DNA of 64,000 nt, taken from positions 62,001 to 126,000 of IMG/VR virus record IMGVR_UViG_3300028393_000019; one strand, given 5' to 3'. Within the stretch, counting starts at the first letter, position 1. Every line of letters starts with the position of its first letter. A program made the translations under genes and the position numbers. Positions 1 to 9,240 of the stretch are shown here, in pieces. The stretch is from a virus. The notes beneath the pieces are model-generated. The model worked only from the letters and a program-made list of their open reading frames with translations, was not told the origin of the DNA and searched no databases.

Positions 1-1161
1 TTTGAAAACGGATCTAGAATTGTTTCAGCTACTACTACTGGTAATACCGGTCGTGGTATGTCCATATCCTTACTATATTGCGATGAGTTTGCTTTCGTAC
101 AACCTAACATTGCTACAGAATTTTGGACTTCAATATCGCCGACACTAGCAACTGGTGGACGAGCAATTATCACAAGTACACCTAACTCAGATGAAGATGA
201 ATTTGCTATCATCTGGAAGGAAAGCCAGGACCTATTTGACGAGTTTGGCAATGCACGAGATGACGGCAAAGGTCGCAATGGATTTCACGGATTCCGGGCA
301 GAGTGGTATGAACACCCAGATCGGGATGAGGAATGGAAACGTGTTGAGACCGGACGTATCGGCGAAGAACGTTTCCGTCGTGAGTACGGTTGTGAATTCA
401 TCGTGTATGATGAAACACTTATCAGTTCACTTAAACTTATTGATCTAGTGGGCAGAGATCCGCTATGGAAAATGGGGCAAGTGCGATGGTATAAGAAACC
501 CGAACAGGATCGTGTATATCTTGTGGCATTGGATCCCAGTCTAGGCACAGGTGGCGACTACGGTGCCATTGAAGTGTTTGAAATGCCATCCATGATACAG
601 ATAGCAGAGTGGCAACACAACATTACTCCTATACAGCAACAGGTCAAAATATTTAGAGATGTGCTGAAATATATCGCAGACGAAATTGGTGAAAACAGTT
701 ATTCAAGTATCTACTGGAGTGTGGAAAATAACACTGTGGGTGAAAGCGCACTGGTGGTTATTGACAACTTGGGAGAAGAAACTTTTCCGGGAATATTTCT
801 CAGCGAGCCGGCACGTAAAGGGCATGTGAAAAAATTCCGCAAAGGATTCAACACCACATTTGGTAACAAAATAGCCACTTGCGCTAAAACAAAATTCCTC
901 GTTGAAGAGGAAAAAATGACCATAAACAGCAGACCCTTGATATCAGAACTCAAAACTTTCATAGCCGCAGGCACTACGTTCAAGGCCAAAGAAGGACAGC
1001 ACGATGATCTAGTATCTGCCCTGCTTTTGGTAGTACGTATGAGTCAAGTGCTAGCAGAATGGGATCCTCAAGTGCTGGAACGTATTAGAGTTACCAGCGA
1101 TTGGGCTGAAGATCCAGAATTTGAACCGCCTATGCCTATATTCGTATCTTCGGGTATGTGA
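1..1161 (+). CDS. terL: Terminase large subunit (T4 gp17-like), 5' end outside window
   Basis: The frame is open from base 1, so the gene begins upstream of the window and the ATG at 58 is internal. The ATPase end is visible: a Walker B-like LLYCDEF lies at window residues 24-30, after a NTGRGM loop. The nuclease domain follows, with acidic positions in LVALDPSLGTGGDYGA, WSVENNTVGE and QHDDLVSAL matching the three metal-ligand regions of T4 gp17. The protein would pump DNA into proheads using ATP and cut the concatemer. A late-type TAAATA box starts one base after the stop codon, in front of the next gene. Confidence 0.95.
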   Translation, partial: FENGSRIVSATTTGNTGRGMSISLLYCDEFAFVQPNIATEFWTSISPTLATGGRAIITSTPNSDEDEFAIIWKESQDLFDEFGNARDDGKGRNGFHGFRAEWYEHPDRDEEWKRVETGRIGEERFRREYGCEFIVYDETLISSLKLIDLVGRDPLWKMGQVRWYKKPEQDRVYLVALDPSLGTGGDYGAIEVFEMPSMIQIAEWQHNITPIQQQVKIFRDVLKYIADEIGENSYSSIYWSVENNTVGESALVVIDNLGEETFPGIFLSEPARKGHVKKFRKGFNTTFGNKIATCAKTKFLVEEEKMTINSRPLISELKTFIAAGTTFKAKEGQHDDLVSALLLVVRMSQVLAEWDPQVLERIRVTSDWAEDPEFEPPMPIFVSSGM

Positions 1162-1167
1162 TAAATA
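1162..1167 (+). promoter_or_regulatory. Late promoter TAAATA, 4 nt before ATG 1172
   Basis: The T4-type late box TAAATA is preceded by GA. By T4 rules transcription would start about 6 nt downstream, at the ATG itself, which predicts a leaderless mRNA. Confidence 0.65.
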
Positions 1168-1171
1168 TAAC

Positions 1172-3340
1172 ATGAACAAGAATTTAAATAAAATTGCACA
1201 AGATCTGTATGGGAAGATTGAAACACGGTTTCCTAATATCAAGATCGGTGATGAAAATGCTGGTGTTTTGAGCAAAAAGACCGATATTCCCGATGCACGT
1301 TTTTTCGAATTTGAATACGAAGATGACGGAGAAAAGTTGGGAACTATTGCCATCACGCTGGATGCAGATGACGGAATCGTTATTCAAGTCAGCGGACAGT
1401 TGGCTGACAGCAAGCACTACGGAGCATTTAGATTTATCCGCAGTTTTAGACAATTTGCCAAAAATCGCTTGTTAAAATTCCATGTGCAAAATATCGGCAA
1501 AGATCATCTAGACAAACGTGATTACAATTTTCAAGCGAAACCTAAGGAAGAACCAGTTATGCTATCGCAACAACAACCCATGATGGAAAGTAAGATGTAC
1601 GGTAACGCTCGCATGAGTTACCAGGATCTAGGCGAAGCACGCCTAGTGATCAAACACAGTCAACCGGTGAATCCAGAGATTGCCGCTGGCCGCACCATGC
1701 ACATTGACAGCATCTATGTTGAAAACTCACAAGGTGAACGTTTCAAATATCCATTCAAACATCTCAGTGGTGCTCGTGCAATGGCTGAACATCTCAAACA
1801 TGACGGAATTCCCTATGATGCAATCGGCAAACATATTACCAGTCTAAGCGAAGAACTGGCTCAACTACGCAAGTTCAAAGGCTATGTTACACGCAACTCC
1901 ACACTGGCAGAAGCAATGAACGACATCACCCCACGGGTGCTGGAGCGCATTGAAGCAGTTAAAAAAGAAGTAGACATGTTACAACGTCCAGCATACTATG
2001 AAACATTTGCTGAATCATTTGAAGATCAAGAAGACCAAATGATACCAGAAGACATCATGAGTGATTGGATTGATCGACTAACAATACGCACATTCAACGA
2101 AGAATTAAAAACAGCATTTCCTTACATCTTCCGTTTAGTTGATGAAACATCTATCCCAACAAAAGAAGTAACGCCAGATGATTTGCTAGATGAAGCAGGC
2201 GCTGGCGCTATACAAGCCGCTGTTGCAATTGCCAAGAAGAAATCAGGCAAATATGACAAAGATGGCAAACGTTTGAAAGAAAGCCCAGAAGATCAATTTG
2301 AATCATTCCTTGACAGCATTATGACTGAAGCAGAAGATGACGGCCACAATAATCTTTTTAGTCCAGACATTGAGAAAAGGTCTCAAGCACTTGAACAACT
2401 AAAACAGCTGATGTCAAACGGAGAATTCAGTGCAGGCGACGGCGGAATGAATGCTATTGCTAGTATTAAAGGCATAATTGACAGCGAATATCTAAATGAC
2501 GAGTTATCAAGTTTGAGCGGTGATGACGATGCAGGGACAGCAATCAAATTGTATCTTAAACATGTGGCAGATGAAAAAATTAGAGAGCCGTTATCACCCA
2601 AGGCTAAAGAGATTGCACAGGAAATTATAGCTGCCAAGTCACTGGATCAAACAGATGAGGGAGAGCCTCCGATAGGTGGAGAAGAAGTTCCTCCAATGCC
2701 GGACGCAGGTGCTATGCCTCCCCCAGCACCTATGCCTCCCCCAGAAGCAGGAGCTCCCCCCGTTGATATGGCAATGCCGCCGCCCGATGCAGGGTCTGTT
2801 CCCCCTGTACCAGGCGCAGTTCCGCCGGCACCTCCAATGGCTGAAAGTACTGCTATGTCTCGAGTCAAGGCCAAACTGATCAAAGCAATGGAGTGTGGAG
2901 CACAACCAGACGATGTATTAGACTTTGGCCATAGAACCATGACATTTGCAGAAGCCTGTACCACAGTTGGAATGAAACCAATGCAACAAAGTCATGACGA
3001 GCCGCTTAAAGAAATAATCAAATCGATCTCGGGATTCTTTAATCCCCAGAAACAGAATTTTACCATAGGCGGTACTCGTGCCAAAATCAAAGTTTTAAAA
3101 GATTTTAAGAACGGTACCTACAAAGGTGCCAAACCACACCACGTCAAGCAAGTGTTGATGATGATTGATAAATTGGATCCAAGCGGGCAACAGACCCAAC
3201 CATCAATGGATCATGCTAGTCACGCAGAGCCTGGCAATCCTCAAGATGTGCATGTCACAATAGGCAAGGAACAGGCCATGGCTGAAACAACTACCTACGA
3301 CGATTTGAAAAGAATTGTCAACTTAGTACATCATAGATAA
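1172..3340 (+). CDS. Large protein of unknown function, probably virion or head related (722 aa)
   Basis: I do not recognise the family. The start at 1172 (MNKNLNKIAQ) is chosen over the upstream in-frame ATG at 1121 because 1121 lies inside terL and a late promoter box sits 4 nt before 1172. The N-terminal 130 residues look like a compact alpha/beta domain. A middle region rich in acid and helix follows. A proline/alanine-rich linker lies at about residues 515-560 (repeated PMPPP and APPP), then a short basic C-terminal domain. Its place after terL and its late promoter suggest a virion or assembly role; this is inference. Confidence 0.85.
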   Translation: MNKNLNKIAQDLYGKIETRFPNIKIGDENAGVLSKKTDIPDARFFEFEYEDDGEKLGTIAITLDADDGIVIQVSGQLADSKHYGAFRFIRSFRQFAKNRLLKFHVQNIGKDHLDKRDYNFQAKPKEEPVMLSQQQPMMESKMYGNARMSYQDLGEARLVIKHSQPVNPEIAAGRTMHIDSIYVENSQGERFKYPFKHLSGARAMAEHLKHDGIPYDAIGKHITSLSEELAQLRKFKGYVTRNSTLAEAMNDITPRVLERIEAVKKEVDMLQRPAYYETFAESFEDQEDQMIPEDIMSDWIDRLTIRTFNEELKTAFPYIFRLVDETSIPTKEVTPDDLLDEAGAGAIQAAVAIAKKKSGKYDKDGKRLKESPEDQFESFLDSIMTEAEDDGHNNLFSPDIEKRSQALEQLKQLMSNGEFSAGDGGMNAIASIKGIIDSEYLNDELSSLSGDDDAGTAIKLYLKHVADEKIREPLSPKAKEIAQEIIAAKSLDQTDEGEPPIGGEEVPPMPDAGAMPPPAPMPPPEAGAPPVDMAMPPPDAGSVPPVPGAVPPAPPMAESTAMSRVKAKLIKAMECGAQPDDVLDFGHRTMTFAEACTTVGMKPMQQSHDEPLKEIIKSISGFFNPQKQNFTIGGTRAKIKVLKDFKNGTYKGAKPHHVKQVLMMIDKLDPSGQQTQPSMDHASHAEPGNPQDVHVTIGKEQAMAETTTYDDLKRIVNLVHHR

Positions 3341-3390
3341 TTGAGTAAACTGCTCACATTTAGAGCATAATTCCTCTTGTAGAACTAAAT

Positions 3391-3421
3391 AAAAGTGCGT
3401 ATACTGTGTATATGCACTTTT
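3391..3421 (+). terminator. Rho-independent terminator after the 722-aa gene
   Basis: AAAAGTGC pairs with GCACTTTT around a second stem (GTATAC with GTATAT) and a 3-nt loop, ending in a short T run. It separates late transcription from the gp32 unit. Confidence 0.75.
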
Positions 3422-3443
3422 TGTTTTACAGGTGTAAAACAAA
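3420..3443. repeat. Perfect inverted repeat upstream of gene 32
   Basis: TTTGTTTTACA at 3420-3430 is exactly mirrored by TGTAAAACAAA at 3433-3443, with 2 bases between. It fills the spacer of a weak sigma-70-like promoter (TTGTTT 3421-3426, TATAGG 3444-3449). It could be an operator or a hairpin in the gp32 leader. T4 gp32 represses its own translation through a structured leader, so an autoregulatory site is plausible. Confidence 0.6.
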
Positions 3444-3488
3444 TATAGGCACAAAAAGCAATCAAAGGCTATTAATAGGAGAACAATT

Positions 3489-4466
3489 ATGGCAACTTTA
3501 GCTGAAATACGAGCAAAACTTAAGGCATCAGAATCAAAAGGTTCTGGAGAACGTACAGGCGGAGATAATTCAATTTATCCGTTTTGGAATCTCAAAGAAG
3601 GCGGCGAATCTACTCTACGATTCCTACCAGACGGCAATTCAGACAACACTTTTTTCTGGGTTGAACGTGCAATGATCAAACTTCCCTTTGCAGGCATCAA
3701 AGGCGAATCTGAAAGCAAAAATATCACAGTACAAGTACCCTGCATGGAAATGTATGGCGACACTTGCCCAATCTTATCAGAAGTGCGTCCTTGGTTCAAG
3801 GATCCAGCATTGGAAGATATGGGTCGTAAATACTGGAAAAAGCGTAGTTATGTTTTCCAAGGTTTTGTTGTTGAAGACGGCCTTGCAGAAAAAGAAACCC
3901 CCGAAAATCCAATCCGTCGTTTCATTATCGGTCCTCAGATTTTCCAATCAATCCGTGCGGCATTGGTGGATCCAGAATTGGAAGACTTGCCAACTGACTT
4001 TGTACATGGTTTAGACTATCGCATGAAGAAAACTTCAAAAGGCGGTTATGCTGACTACTCAACATCAAGTTGGGCACGTCGTGAGCGTCCACTAAGCGAC
4101 ATCGAAAACGCCGCTGTCAAACAACATGGCTTGTATACCTTGTCAGACTTCTTGCCAAAGAAACCAGGCGAAGTTGAGTTGAAAGTTATGAAAGAAATGT
4201 TTGAAGCAAGTGTTGACGGCGAAGCATATGACTTGGAACGTTGGGGACAATACTTCAAGCCAGCAGGCATTGGTCAAAATACCGGTGATCCTGTTAGGTC
4301 AACTCCTAAAGCAAGTGCTCCGGTAGATAACGACATTGATCCGGATGACATTCCTGCACCAGTTGCAAAGTCAACACCAGCACCAGCCCCAAAAGCTGAA
4401 GCGGCAGCCAGCGGCGATCGTGCCCAAGACATCTTGGCAATGATTCGCAATCGTCAAAAGGCATAA
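3489..4466 (+). CDS. 32: Single-stranded DNA-binding protein (T4 gp32-like)
   Basis: This 325-aa protein has the gp32 plan. A short basic N-terminal segment (LAEIRAKLKAS) would serve cooperativity. The core carries the IYPFWNLKEGGESTLRFLPDG signature and a Cys pair in PCMEMYGDTCP where T4 gp32 has its zinc region. A Pro/Ala linker follows, then an acidic C-terminal stretch (DNDIDPDDIP) for partner proteins, and a terminal helix. It coats single strands in replication and recombination. The RBS is TAGGAGAAC. Promoter-like and hairpin sequences lie 45-70 bp upstream, and uvsX follows closely. Confidence 0.92.
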   Translation: MATLAEIRAKLKASESKGSGERTGGDNSIYPFWNLKEGGESTLRFLPDGNSDNTFFWVERAMIKLPFAGIKGESESKNITVQVPCMEMYGDTCPILSEVRPWFKDPALEDMGRKYWKKRSYVFQGFVVEDGLAEKETPENPIRRFIIGPQIFQSIRAALVDPELEDLPTDFVHGLDYRMKKTSKGGYADYSTSSWARRERPLSDIENAAVKQHGLYTLSDFLPKKPGEVELKVMKEMFEASVDGEAYDLERWGQYFKPAGIGQNTGDPVRSTPKASAPVDNDIDPDDIPAPVAKSTPAPAPKAEAAASGDRAQDILAMIRNRQKA

Positions 4467-4526
4467 AAACGGCTTGGGCCTCTGCAACCTAGTTGTACGC
4501 CCAGGTTATCTATTTAGGAGAAACAC

Positions 4527-4739
4527 ATGGCAACAGCAAAAACAGTAAAGTCTTTTGGTGACAAATTGACTAAGGTAAATGAATCATTTACAATTAATAT
4601 GTATGATAATGGCTTCATGGTAGAAGCAGGTGGACGCAACAAGAAAGGCGATTATGTCAATGCCAAAATCTTGTGTAACACACTAGACGAAGTTGTTTCA
4701 CTGGTACGTGAAGCATGCGAAATGGATAGGGACGTTTAA
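4527..4739 (+). CDS. Small conserved phage protein between gp32 and UvsX (70 aa)
   Basis: I do not recognise a named family. The protein is basic at the N-terminus (AKTVKSFGDKLTKV) and reads like a small beta-rich domain. The RBS AGGAGAAA is strong, and the stop codon TAA ends one base before the uvsX ATG. Its position suggests a helper of replication or recombination, but nothing in the sequence proves it. Confidence 0.85.
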   Translation: MATAKTVKSFGDKLTKVNESFTINMYDNGFMVEAGGRNKKGDYVNAKILCNTLDEVVSLVREACEMDRDV

Positions 4740-4740
4740 T

Positions 4741-5796
4741 ATGGCCACTAAAGCGTTCGATTTATCAAAGTTTAGAAAAACTTTGACCAAGTCAATTGAC
4801 GGGCTTGGTGTTGGATTTAATGATCCAACAGACTGGATCAGTACAGGCAATTATACACTTAACTATCTGATCAGTGGCGATTTTCACAAAGGTATTCCAC
4901 TGGGCAAAGTTACAGTGTTTGCCGGCGAGTCTGGCGCAGGTAAAAGTTTTATCTGTTCGGGCAATCTAGTGCGCAACGCACAGGCACAAGGCATTTATGT
5001 TATCTTGATTGACACAGAAAATGCGCTGGACGAAACTTGGTTACACGCACTTGGTGTAGACACCAGCGAAGACAAACTGCTCAAACTCAATATGGCTATG
5101 ATCGATGATGTGGCTAAAACCATTCACGAGTTCATGAAAGAGTACAAAGAAATGGCAGAGCGTCCCAAAGTCTTATTTGTCATAGACTCATTGGGTATGT
5201 TGCTTACCCCTACTGACATTAACCAGTTCCAAGCTGGTGATATGAAAGGAGACATGGGCCGTAAACCTAAGGCACTTACCAGTTTGGTGCGTAACTGTGT
5301 TAACATGTTTGGTAGTTACAACGTGGGTATGGTTTGTACCAATCACACGTATGCCAGCCAAGACATGTTTGATCCAGATGACAAGATCTCGGGCGGTCAA
5401 GGCTTTGTCTATGCAAGTTCAATCGTAGTTGCTATGAAAAAGCTCAAACTCAAAGAGGATGAAGACGGCAATAAAATAAGTGAAGTAATGGGTATTCGTG
5501 CAAGTTGCAAGATTATGAAAACTCGTTACAGCAAACCTTTTGAAACTGTACAAATTAAAATTCCATATGAAACAGGTATGAATCCCTACAGTGGTATGGT
5601 TGATATGTGCGAAAAGGCAGGCTTGCTGAAACAAGAAGGCAATAGACTCAAGTGGGTTGATCCAGAGACAGGTGAAGAGTTCAAATTCTACCGAAAAGAA
5701 TGGAAAGATGATAAATTAGATATGATAATGAACAAATTTCATATCAAAACGTTAACAACACCTATTCCTGAGGAGACAGAAGAACATGTTGAATGA
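4741..5796 (+). CDS. uvsX: RecA-like recombinase UvsX
   Basis: The 351-aa protein has a Walker A motif GESGAGKS at residues 62-69, an ILIDTENA strand typical of RecA/UvsX, a Walker B strand (VLFVIDSLGML) at about 145, and a later DNA-binding region around VGMVCTNHTYASQ. UvsX forms filaments on single-stranded DNA and drives strand exchange for recombination-dependent replication. The ATG at 4741 is chosen over the longer in-frame ATG at 4693, which lies inside the previous gene. The 3' end overlaps the next gene by 11 nt. Confidence 0.95.
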   Translation: MATKAFDLSKFRKTLTKSIDGLGVGFNDPTDWISTGNYTLNYLISGDFHKGIPLGKVTVFAGESGAGKSFICSGNLVRNAQAQGIYVILIDTENALDETWLHALGVDTSEDKLLKLNMAMIDDVAKTIHEFMKEYKEMAERPKVLFVIDSLGMLLTPTDINQFQAGDMKGDMGRKPKALTSLVRNCVNMFGSYNVGMVCTNHTYASQDMFDPDDKISGGQGFVYASSIVVAMKKLKLKEDEDGNKISEVMGIRASCKIMKTRYSKPFETVQIKIPYETGMNPYSGMVDMCEKAGLLKQEGNRLKWVDPETGEEFKFYRKEWKDDKLDMIMNKFHIKTLTTPIPEETEEHVE

Positions 5797-6019
5797 ACAA
5801 CAAATCGGTGACATCTGGGTATTATTTTCCGACTACATTGATAAAAAGCAAGTTGAAGTTGTAGCTGAACGCTATGTAGATTTACTAGCAGATTTTGGAA
5901 CTACTGATAGGATCATGCAAGGTTCTATGGGAGTAGATCCAATATTAGATCAAGCAATTGAATATTACATGGATGAAGAAAGTGATGATGCAGATGATGT
6001 TGACGAATTGGAGTTTTGA
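5786..6019 (+). CDS. Small acidic protein linked to uvsX (77 aa)
   Basis: The protein is mostly helical (GDIWVLFSDYIDKK, ERYVDLLADFG) with a very acidic C-terminus (DEESDDADDVDELEF). It overlaps the uvsX end by 11 nt and shares the bases TGATG with the next start, so the three are translationally coupled. Similar small proteins sit beside uvsX in other T4-like phages, from memory; the role is unknown. Confidence 0.85.
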   Translation: MLNEQQIGDIWVLFSDYIDKKQVEVVAERYVDLLADFGTTDRIMQGSMGVDPILDQAIEYYMDEESDDADDVDELEF

Positions 6020-6474
6020 TGGGGTGGTATTCTGAGGTTGCAAAAGATATTTCAAATATTCCTGATGCGGCAGTTTATTTTGAAGCTGAACTATTAGAAG
6101 CTAAAAAAGAATGCCGAGTAACTGGCAATGTTGAACGTGCCGCGGCAGCAATGCCCGGAGTAGTTGAAGAACGATTTGCACAACTACAGGAAATTGAAGC
6201 AATTTTAGAATATCTCAACATTGAACTCAGAAGACTCAAGAGTCAGCATTTTCGCAAGTACTTAGAAAGTTATCAACGTGCTCTTAGCAGTCGAGATTGT
6301 GAAAAGTTTGTAGAAGGCGAGGCAGATGTTGTTGACTTTGAAAAAATTATCAACGAATTTGCCTTGCTTCGCAACAAGTGGTTAGGCATCACTAAAGCAC
6401 TTGATCAGAAACAATGGATGCTGACTAATATCGTTAAATTACGTGTGGCGGGCATGGAAGACGCTACACTATAA
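6019..6474 (+). CDS. Putative UvsY-like recombination mediator
   Basis: This 151-aa helical, charged protein is coupled to the uvsX operon. Its second half (YLESYQRALSSRD, then INEFALLRNKWLGITKALDQK and NIVKLRVAGMED) follows the pattern of the T4 UvsY C-terminal half. UvsY loads UvsX onto gp32-coated DNA. The ATG at 6019 overlaps the previous TGA; a TTG one codon earlier is less likely. The call rests on position and weak pattern similarity. Confidence 0.6.
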   Translation: MGWYSEVAKDISNIPDAAVYFEAELLEAKKECRVTGNVERAAAAMPGVVEERFAQLQEIEAILEYLNIELRRLKSQHFRKYLESYQRALSSRDCEKFVEGEADVVDFEKIINEFALLRNKWLGITKALDQKQWMLTNIVKLRVAGMEDATL

Positions 6475-6498
6475 TCAATTCGCCCGAAAGTGAGACTG

Positions 6499-6531
6499 TA
6501 GGCCTTAAATAAAATTGAGGCCTATTTTTTT
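6499..6531 (+). terminator. Rho-independent terminator ending the uvsX operon
   Basis: TAGGCCT (6499-6505) pairs with AGGCCTA (6518-6524), followed by seven Ts. The loop contains a TAAATA look-alike. Confidence 0.85.
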
Positions 6532-6539
6532 CTAAAAGG

Positions 6540-6568
6540 TTGCATTATCAATACCATAAGTGTATACT
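6540..6568 (+). promoter_or_regulatory. Sigma-70-type promoter for the 400-aa gene
   Basis: TTGCAT, 17-nt spacer, TATACT. The -10 ends 7 nt before ATG 6576, so the transcript would have almost no leader. Confidence 0.6.
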
Positions 6569-6575
6569 AACTAAC

Positions 6576-7778
6576 ATGACTACTATAGATAAACTATTAA
6601 TAAAGATTATTAATCAGCCTGATGACTATGCTAAAAATCTTTTTGCGAAACGAGATTTTGACGTACTCAACAATCTCTATGGTTCTATCTTGGCCAATTT
6701 TTTCATTACAGAAAATCAAAGTAGACTATTGATAAAAATCCTCAAAGAAAATCAGAAAAAATTATCAGATTTTTCACAAGAACTTACTTCAGCTCTGGAC
6801 GCACCTGAGTGGTCAAGAAGCTTTAGACACATAGAGCAGGTTAAAAAACTCTATATTGAAAAAACTCCAGAAGACGTGTTGGCATTGACCATAGAGTTTA
6901 CCTTTAGTTCGCAAATTCGTAAACTGTTAGTTGAATTGAACAAGCATTGTGAAAATTTAGAACCAGGGCCAACTGGCAAAAAATACTATGCAGAGCTAAC
7001 TGAAAAGAATATTGTCAAACTGGTCGAGGCATTATCGCCATTGAACTTTGAAATTGACTCTACAGTCAAAACTCATTACGATACCATAAAATCTTGGTCT
7101 CTGCAGGATATCTCCGATCAGTTTCTAATTGCCAACATGCCTGGTAACAACTTTCAAAAACACATTTCTGCGGACTTGGGAATAGAAACAGCAATCGATC
7201 AAAACATTATTGTCGACCGTGGCATGCGCTATCAATACAGTCTGGAACATCCCAGAAAATTCGGTGAAAATCTCGTAGAAATCATCGCCAATAGAACCAA
7301 GTCGAGAATATGGTTGGGTAAAGAAACTTATGACTTGGCTTCAATAATCAGTGCATTAATAGATTTAAAGAGACTACCGTTGTTAGTAGTGTTCGACTCT
7401 CTAGCCGCTGGCAAATATGTAGAAAATTTGGAAATTTTGTCAGATGCACTAGAAAAAAATGGAATTTTTGACAACATTGGAGTTTACTTTAGATTGCCCA
7501 ACGACGAGGTTGGCACAACATTTAATCAGTTGATAAAGGAAAAATCCTATAATGCTAATCTTGATTCAAGTACAAAAGTGGCAGTTGTCATGAGTGGAAA
7601 ATTACCGAAATTTTTCCTTAAAAATATGTGGCAACCTATGAGTGTGCTGACATTGGATACCAAAATGGGCCTACGTCATGGCAAGATTGCAGTATACTCT
7701 AACTGTTGTGATCTTGTAGTTGAATGGTCAGACAAGGAAGTTTTATTTGAAAATAGGATAGTTGGCAAATGGCAGTAA
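6576..7778 (+). CDS. Unknown protein upstream of UvsW (400 aa)
   Basis: The start MTTIDKLL at 6576 is chosen because the longer frame from 6540 begins inside the promoter. I see no named motif. The N-terminal 220 residues are helical and charged. The C-terminal part alternates short strands and helices (LPLLVVFDSLAAG, VAVVMSGKLPK) and looks like a Rossmann-type or helicase-domain-2-like fold. It overlaps uvsW by 10 nt, so the two are coupled and a replication or repair role is likely. Confidence 0.85.
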   Translation: MTTIDKLLIKIINQPDDYAKNLFAKRDFDVLNNLYGSILANFFITENQSRLLIKILKENQKKLSDFSQELTSALDAPEWSRSFRHIEQVKKLYIEKTPEDVLALTIEFTFSSQIRKLLVELNKHCENLEPGPTGKKYYAELTEKNIVKLVEALSPLNFEIDSTVKTHYDTIKSWSLQDISDQFLIANMPGNNFQKHISADLGIETAIDQNIIVDRGMRYQYSLEHPRKFGENLVEIIANRTKSRIWLGKETYDLASIISALIDLKRLPLLVVFDSLAAGKYVENLEILSDALEKNGIFDNIGVYFRLPNDEVGTTFNQLIKEKSYNANLDSSTKVAVVMSGKLPKFFLKNMWQPMSVLTLDTKMGLRHGKIAVYSNCCDLVVEWSDKEVLFENRIVGKWQ

Positions 7779-9235
7779 GACTGATAATCAAAGATGAAGT
7801 CAACATAAAAATTGAGAATCTGCCATTGGATGTTCGCAAGAAATTAGCCAACACCTTTAAGTATGAGATTCCATATGCTCGCTATCACCCGGCATTCAAA
7901 TTGGGGCGATGGGATGGCATGGTCAGTTTATTCGGACTTGGCGGCAACGGTTATCTAAGTCAGTTGGAACAGATATTAGGAATCCTGGCCAAACAGGGAA
8001 TTACCATCGAAGATGTTGAAGATCTACGTACTACACCGCAGTTTAAATTTGAACCTGTGACAGAAACATACTGGGCAGATCAAGGCAAAGTGTGGCCCAA
8101 AGGACATCAACAAGAAGGCCAGCCTATCATGTTGCGTGATTATCAAGTCGAAGCTGTTAATACATTTTTAACCAATCCTCAAGCTCTGCAAGAGATAGCA
8201 ACAGGTGCTGGCAAGACCATTACTACAGCAACTTTGAGTCAATTGTGCGAACAGTTAGGGCGTACAATTACCATTGTTCCCAACAAGAGTCTGGTAGAAC
8301 AGACAGAAGAAGACTTTATTGCTGTGGGGCTAGATGTAGGTGTTTACTATGGTGATCGAAAAGATCTCAACAAGACACATACCATCTGCACATGGCAAAG
8401 TCTGAACATATTAGACAAGAAAAGTAAAAATCATGAGCATGAAATTGTAACACTGACACAATTTCTCGATGGTGTTAAATGTGTAATTGTTGACGAAGTA
8501 CACATGGCCAAGGCCGAAGTTCTTAAAAATTTACTCACTCAAAATCTGTGTAATGCGCCAATTCGCTGGGGATTAACAGGAACTGTTCCCAAAGAAAAAT
8601 TTGAAAGCGAACAAATATTTGCTTCAATAGGTCCAGTGGTAGGCGGCATCAAAGCACACGAATTGCAGGAAATGGGAGTACTATCAAACTGCCATGTTAA
8701 TGTGGTGCAGATGATTGATCTACCTGAATTTAACGGTTATGCAGAAGAATTAAAATATCTTGTCACTGACGATGACAGGATGATCTATATCTCAAAGTTA
8801 ATTAAAAAAATATCTCAAACAGGCAACACTCTAGTTCTAGTTAATAGAATTGATTCAGGCAAATTTATAATAAACGAGTTACCAGATGCAGTATTTGTAT
8901 CAGGTGCAGTGAAAACAAAAGATCGCAAAGAGGAATATGATGAAATTAAAACCAGTGATAACAAAATTATTGTTGCGACCTATGGCGTCGCGGCTGTTGG
9001 TATTAATATTCCTAGGATCTTTAACATGGTACTGCTTGAGCCTGGTAAGTCGTTTGTTAGAGTTATTCAAAGTATAGGCAGAGGCATCCGTAAGGCAGAA
9101 GACAAAGATTTCGTACAGATATGGGACATAACGTCCACATGCAAGTACGCAAAAAGACACCTTACCGAGCGTAAGAAATTTTACAAGGAGGCCAAATACC
9201 CGTTCAATATTGATAAGGTTGATTGGTCTAAATAA
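7769..9235 (+). CDS. uvsW: SF2 helicase UvsW
   Basis: The 488-aa protein has an N-terminal substrate-binding region (FKLGRWDGMVSLF), then SF2 motifs in order: Q-type RDYQ, Walker A ATGAGKT at 144-150, the DEVH box in IVDEVHMAK, LTGTVP, and motif VI QSIGRGIRK. UvsW unwinds D-loops, R-loops and branched DNA and moves T4 from origin to recombination-dependent replication. Length and motif order fit T4 UvsW well. Confidence 0.93.
   Translation: MAVRLIIKDEVNIKIENLPLDVRKKLANTFKYEIPYARYHPAFKLGRWDGMVSLFGLGGNGYLSQLEQILGILAKQGITIEDVEDLRTTPQFKFEPVTETYWADQGKVWPKGHQQEGQPIMLRDYQVEAVNTFLTNPQALQEIATGAGKTITTATLSQLCEQLGRTITIVPNKSLVEQTEEDFIAVGLDVGVYYGDRKDLNKTHTICTWQSLNILDKKSKNHEHEIVTLTQFLDGVKCVIVDEVHMAKAEVLKNLLTQNLCNAPIRWGLTGTVPKEKFESEQIFASIGPVVGGIKAHELQEMGVLSNCHVNVVQMIDLPEFNGYAEELKYLVTDDDRMIYISKLIKKISQTGNTLVLVNRIDSGKFIINELPDAVFVSGAVKTKDRKEEYDEIKTSDNKIIVATYGVAAVGINIPRIFNMVLLEPGKSFVRVIQSIGRGIRKAEDKDFVQIWDITSTCKYAKRHLTERKKFYKEAKYPFNIDKVDWSK
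9229..9234 (+). promoter_or_regulatory. Possible late promoter TAAATA before gene 9241
   Basis: TAAATA overlaps the uvsW stop codon and lies 6 nt before ATG 9241. Flanking bases are weaker than in other boxes, so it may be chance. Confidence 0.35.
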
Positions 9236-9240
9236 AAAAC

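Noticed and set aside
3386-3391. TAAATA before the first terminator
   Set aside because: It abuts the terminator stem and points to no gene within 90 nt.
6505-6510. TAAATA after the uvsX operon
   Set aside because: It is in the loop of the terminator hairpin and no gene starts at the proper distance.
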